Below, in pieces: positions 60,545 through 64,000 of a stretch of 64,000 nucleotides of DNA. Source of the stretch: Arthrobotrys musiformis (Eukaryota; Ascomycota; Orbiliomycetes; Orbiliales; Orbiliaceae); NCBI GenBank assembly GCA_036971715.1, contig JAVHJL010000010.1, positions 1,364,001-1,428,000 of the forward strand, in the 5' to 3' direction. The position numbers and the translations under genes were made by a program. Positions within the stretch are counted from its first letter, which is position 1. Each line of letters opens with the position of its first letter. Under the pieces are notes generated by a model. It saw only the letters and a list, made by a program, of their open reading frames with translations, did not search any database and was not told the origin of the DNA.

Positions 60545-61734
60545 ATGTGCTATTTCAAACTTATTTTGTTTTTCGGATCCCTGGCCTTACAAGCTTCGCC
60601 CGTAACGCCCCCGCAAGCGAATCAGACGATTTCGCAAAATAATCAGACGATTTCGCAAAGTAATCAGACGGTATGGCAAGTGAACCAAACGACCTCGGTC
60701 GCTTCCTTGCCGTTGAGATCAGAACGCGCAGAGGCGGAGGCTTCGGATTCGGGGACAACTGACTTATCGAAATTGGGGCCGGATATCTTAGCTCTATTCA
60801 AAGAATCGGGCGAAGGAGAAAGGGTCACGCGAGAGGTCACGAGTAAGTCATTTTATTCTTGGAAGGTTTTTTGTCCTCATTGGAAGTTCATGATGAAGAC
60901 TATGCCCCAGGACCCTGCGAGTTATCCTGTGATTGGAGGGCGGCACCGCCCCGACCCCAGGCTTGCAGACAACGGACGAGGTAGATTTCATTATCGCGCA
61001 ACTGAGACGCAAGCTTTCGTGTACGCCCGGGAAAACTGTCCCACTTGTTTTTGCACCGATGATGGGGATCTGATTGCGAGCACACTGTCAGTTTCGGATT
61101 CCAACAAGCGCTCCATCCGGTGTAGAATGGCAGAAGTACCCGAAAGGTGCAAAATTTGGTTTGGTGAGAACACCTAAAGGCCTGGTCCCGGGTCAATGAG
61201 CTAGACTAACAAATTGACGGTTTAGGGTGTCGTTGTGAGCTTACTATGCACCAACCCGCAATCGAACGTGGCAACACTATTCAGCAGCATCAAGATGCAC
61301 TCAACAATATACCTTTTTTTGTCAAAACTCAAAACCCATCGTGGCAATGGAACCCGGTGGATAGATTCTTCATGTCATGGAACAAATTCGGGTCAGCAGG
61401 TGGTAGCAGTTCCAATGACGCAGTTACCTACGGAGCGGATCCGGAGCCAGCCATAGGGACAAAAGAGCCGTACTATTTGAAGGGCCAGGATGAGGGAGAT
61501 TCTCTGGAAAGGGATCTGAGACTGCTAGGAGGTCCGCTTTCGGGGTTTGGAGGAGACTTAGGTTTCGGATCGGGGTCTGTTACGTCTTGGAAGCGATCAA
61601 GGACGAGCGAGGAAAGCGCGGGGCAAGTCCTGCAAGAGAGAAATCAATACCAAGTTCGGAGTAGCCCCGAGGAGCAGCCCGGGGAGGCCGCACACGGAAA
61701 TGCGGTAGGAAAGAGGGAAGGGGGGGATGAGTGA
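60545..61734 (+). CDS. Secreted eight-cysteine protein, copy B (paralogue of copy A)
   Basis: Exons 60545-61163 and 61226-61734 join to 375 aa; donor GTGAGA, branch GACTAACAA, acceptor TTTAG. The intron splits the same Gly codon (phase 1) as in copy A. Signal peptide MCYFKLILFFGSLALQA. The linker bears a 7-residue tandem repeat NQTISQ(N/S), each unit a potential N-glycosylation site. Shared blocks: FYSWKVFCPHWKFMMKTMPQDP, SYPVIGGRHRPDP, NCPTCFC, RCRMAEVPERCKIWFG/CRCELTMHQPA, NNIPFFVKTQNPSWQWNP and MSWNKFGSAGG. All eight cysteines align with copy A in number and short spacings. The tail is Gly/Glu/Ser-rich and longer than in A. An upstream in-frame ATG at 60515 would give a longer leader; alignment with A favours 60545. 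Similar domain order and intron position show a duplication; divergence at most sites shows it is not recent. Function unknown. Confidence 0.82.
60620..60682 (+). repeat. 21-bp coding minisatellite (NQTISQx repeat) in copy B
   Basis: Three units of 21 bp (60620-60640, 60641-60661, 60662-60682). The first two differ only at the last two bases (AT versus GT); the third has diverged. Copy A has a degenerate equivalent (NQTLSQG, then NQVWQVNQT), so repeat number differs between paralogues. Confidence 0.9.
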
Positions 61735-62334
61735 GCGAAAGAAAGAAATTTAACCGATCAAGTAGGGCCTCAGTAGCTCTTTTGATCCCTCTTTTTTTTA
61801 ATTTTTCTTTGCGTATTAGCTTTGTCTCCTACCCCGGACCTAGAAGGTACTGGCTGTATACGGCATTGTACTTGTACATTTACTACCTACTTATTTCCCT
61901 CAATTGCTTTCAAACCTATACATGTATACAATTATATACTACTTGCAAGTGTCGAGGCGGCGCCGGGCCCAGTGTCGAGACTGGGTTTTCCAAAATGCAA
62001 CGCTGAAATGTGTTGTTGGCGCCTTTCCCCAACGGGAAAAAACCTTCCATGCAGGCGCACTGACGGCTCGAGCTTCCTTTCTCACGCCACCTTTTCTTCA
62101 GATCAGAAACTCGGACGGGATATAAGACTCTCGCGGCGGGCACGGCGCAGGCTACGATACAATATAATCCCTCAATCGGTTGCATTTGCATACTTGCGTT
62201 CTCGTCAACGGCCGTTCGAATCCCTGCAGCGGACTGCGGCAGTAAATATATACGACTAGTGACGACTTGTGATTTCTCGCACGACCAACTTTGATATATA
62301 TATCGTACCTATCTAACTACCCCGCATACTCCTC

Positions 62335-62353
62335 TTTTTTTTTTTTTTTTTTC
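62335..62353. repeat. Poly(T) tract in the promoter of the SH3BGR-like gene
   Basis: T-run of roughly 19 nt about 70 bp before the ATG. Poly(dA:dT) tracts near starts exclude nucleosomes in fungal promoters; that role here is inference. Confidence 0.7.
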
Positions 62354-62421
62354 CTCCCTTCAATATAAAATAGACAAGAATACCACCCGTCTGAAGCCTC
62401 TCGACTAGCCCCTCAACCAAA

Positions 62422-63042
62422 ATGCCTTCCGAAATTCAAGATCCGAAGGTCCTCTACATATACCTCTCCCTCTCCTCTGGCTCGTCCACAATCGATACCG
62501 GGCTCCGCGTGCTGGAAAGAATATTGAAGGCGAATAAGGTTGCCTTTTCTGTAATCGATATAAGCACCGACGACAAGGCGAGGAGTATATGGACGCGGAG
62601 AAAGGGTCCCAAGCAGAAACTTCCAGCATTGGTGAAGGACGGCCAAGTTATTGGTGTTCGTATACCCCCTCTCCCCTTTATTTCCAGCCTTTTCTGGCTC
62701 TCTTTTCTCATCCGGCTTGACGGGGCATTCAATTCGCATGCGACATACGCTGACCGTGAACCGGGCCTCCGTCAACACGAGTCGGTTGGCGGAGACGTCC
62801 CCTTTTTTATGTAAACTCTACAGGATTTCACAGAGGTTGAAGAATGGAATGAATACGGGGAATTGAAGCAGAAATTGGGATTGGAGACTCCTTCGGCTTC
62901 GTCTCTGCCCCAAGCCGCGACCACTACAACTGTTGACAAAAAGCCGGAGGATAAGCAGGCGGTGCCATCGGGAAGCACATCAATCGCAACCGAGGCCGCC
63001 GCCGCCGCCGCCGCCGCCGCCAAAAAGAATGACCAGAAATAA
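62422..63042 (+). CDS. SH3BGR-like thioredoxin-fold protein
   Basis: Member of the SH3-binding glutamic-acid-rich (SH3BGRL) group, a glutaredoxin-like fold without the redox CxxC motif; usually small cytosolic proteins of uncertain role. Exons 62422-62655 and 62824-63042 join to 150 aa across a 168-nt intron (donor GTTCGT, acceptor CTACAG). The fold region reads VLYIYLSLSSGSSTIDTG (strand and helix), VAFSVIDISTDDKARSIW, KQKLPALVKDGQVIG (cis-Pro segment) and, after the intron, DFTEVEEWNEYGELKQKLGL, the classical end of the domain. The tail is low complexity with a nine-Ala run encoded by a GCC repeat (near 62996-63021) and a lysine-rich end. The intron is in the usual place after the cis-Pro strand. 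Family call is firm. Confidence 0.85.
62996..63021 (+). repeat. GCC trinucleotide repeat coding polyalanine
   Basis: Eight to nine GCC codons in a row encode an alanine run in the C-terminal tail of the SH3BGR-like protein; length is likely polymorphic between strains. Confidence 0.9.
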
Positions 63043-63622
63043 ACACTGTTTTTGATTTTTTTGATGCACAAACTGGCTTGCTTCACCATGAGTCGTAATC
63101 CGGAGGTGGCATTGATTGTATACACACATTGTATGTACCTACGTACATACCCCCATCCTGACTGGCTGGTTATCGGGAGTTCATGTTCTGTACTACGGAG
63201 CCCCCGTGATGGGAAAGAATGCTCATGAAAACCCCCCCACTGCAAACTGACGTCAAGTCTTCGCAACCGTTTCTTTTGCACATGTGCATATACTACGCAC
63301 TCTACCGTACCCGTATCCGTACCCGCTCCCATTCCAGCCCACGGCCAATGTTCATAGATGTGCCACGTGCCCCGGTATATGTGTTGTCTCACGGCCGATA
63401 ATTACAGATGGCCAGTTGGTATTTGCGATTTAGGATGTCGTGAACCCGGGCCGGAGACGATTTGGGGCCTTTTTATATGCGGATGGCTATTCAGCTGGCC
63501 CTGCCGTGATACACATAATACGAGTATATACACAGGCTGCTTCCCCACAGGCCTGTCGGTATCGATAAGCAGCTGCGGACCCTTGCAATTGCCCGTTCCA
63601 GTGGGCCAGGCGAGCTCGCCTG

Positions 63623-63651
<29 letters not shown>
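63623..63651. repeat. Poly(A) tract, 29 nt
   Basis: Longest homopolymer in the window, just upstream of the promoter of the gene at the right edge. No retroelement body is seen to its left. Confidence 0.95.
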
Positions 63652-63655
<4 letters not shown>

Positions 63656-63702
63656 AGTGGTTGTCGTTAATAGCGGCGGCGGCGTCGAGGAAAACCCAAC
63701 AG

Positions 63703-63710
63703 TATAAATT
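63703..63710 (+). promoter_or_regulatory. TATA box of the gene at the right edge
   Basis: TATAAATT about 250 bp upstream of the ATG at 63958, followed by a CT-rich leader with a T-run, a common arrangement for strongly expressed fungal genes. Confidence 0.6.
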
Positions 63711-63957
63711 CCACTCGAAAAAATTTTCCTCGCACAAACTTCCTTCTCTTTCTTTTCTCCTCGTCTTCGATATCTCCATCGACTTCCACAATTATCCTCA
63801 CTCACCGGCTATTCCTCAGTTTTCCAAGAGTCGACAGTCGGCAAAGGATATTTGGTTCTCTTCAATCTTCTTCAGCTCCTTCGCCTTCATACTTTTTTTC
63901 ACCTTCACATTTTCTCTCTCTCCTTTTTTTTTTTTTTTTGGCCCACATTTGCCCCAG

Positions 63958-64000
63958 ATGGCTTCCAACGGCGTCACAAACGGCGACTACGGGGTCCTCG
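63958..64000 (+). CDS. N-terminus of a gene cut by the window end
   Basis: ATG in good context (CCCCAGATGGCT) opens MASNGVTNGDYGVL and runs off the edge. The CAG just before the ATG could be a splice acceptor. Promoter features upstream (TATAAATT, CT-rich leader) support a real start. Too short to identify. Confidence 0.6.
   Translation, partial: MASNGVTNGDYGVL

Overview
The window is nuclear DNA of a filamentous ascomycete (Pezizomycotina-like). Support: short introns with GTATGT/GTAAGT donors and CTAAC/CTGAC branch points 10-25 nt before the acceptor; nuclear housekeeping genes (TIM50, COX4, PRP8, RPL34, cactin); a fungal-style Nej1/XLF with a lysine-rich tail; a Ure2p-like glutathione transferase; long gene-poor tracts. 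I cannot fix the genus by eye.

Layout. 1-16 kb is compact and housekeeping: TIM50 (-, runs off the left edge), COX4 (-, seven exons), PRP8 (-, 2362 aa, no intein) head-to-head with RPL34 (+, five exons), then a Nej1/XLF end-joining factor (+). 16-29.4 kb is a gene desert. 29.4-31.1 kb is a forkhead transcription factor (-) with a long upstream region. 35.7-39.2 kb holds cactin (-) and a SAYSvFN-domain membrane protein (-). 41.3-43.1 kb is an unrecognised 529-aa protein (-) whose stop codon lies inside an 18-bp perfect hairpin. 45.4 kb is an unrecognised 191-aa protein (+) with a 5' UTR intron. 46.4-49.3 kb has a quinone-oxidoreductase-like MDR enzyme and a glutathione transferase on the same strand, a plausible detoxification pair. 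49-62 kb is again gene-poor, but contains a 106-aa single-pass membrane protein assembled here from two coding exons plus a 5' UTR intron, and two paralogous secreted proteins sharing eight cysteines and one intron position. 62.4-64 kb ends with an SH3BGR-like thioredoxin-fold protein and the first codons of another gene.

The best candidate for something undescribed is the tandem pair of secreted eight-cysteine proteins at 56.3-57.5 and 60.5-61.7 kb. Each has a signal peptide, a repeat-bearing N-glycosylation-rich linker, a shared cysteine scaffold split by a phase-1 intron, and a conserved segment followed by a low-complexity tail. They sit in a gene desert, as lineage-specific secreted proteins of fungi often do. 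Other points of interest are short dispersed motifs restricted to gene-poor DNA, the stop-codon hairpin, and several micro-exons that simple gene finding would miss. Multi-exon coordinates come from reading splice signals and frames by eye; individual junctions may be off.
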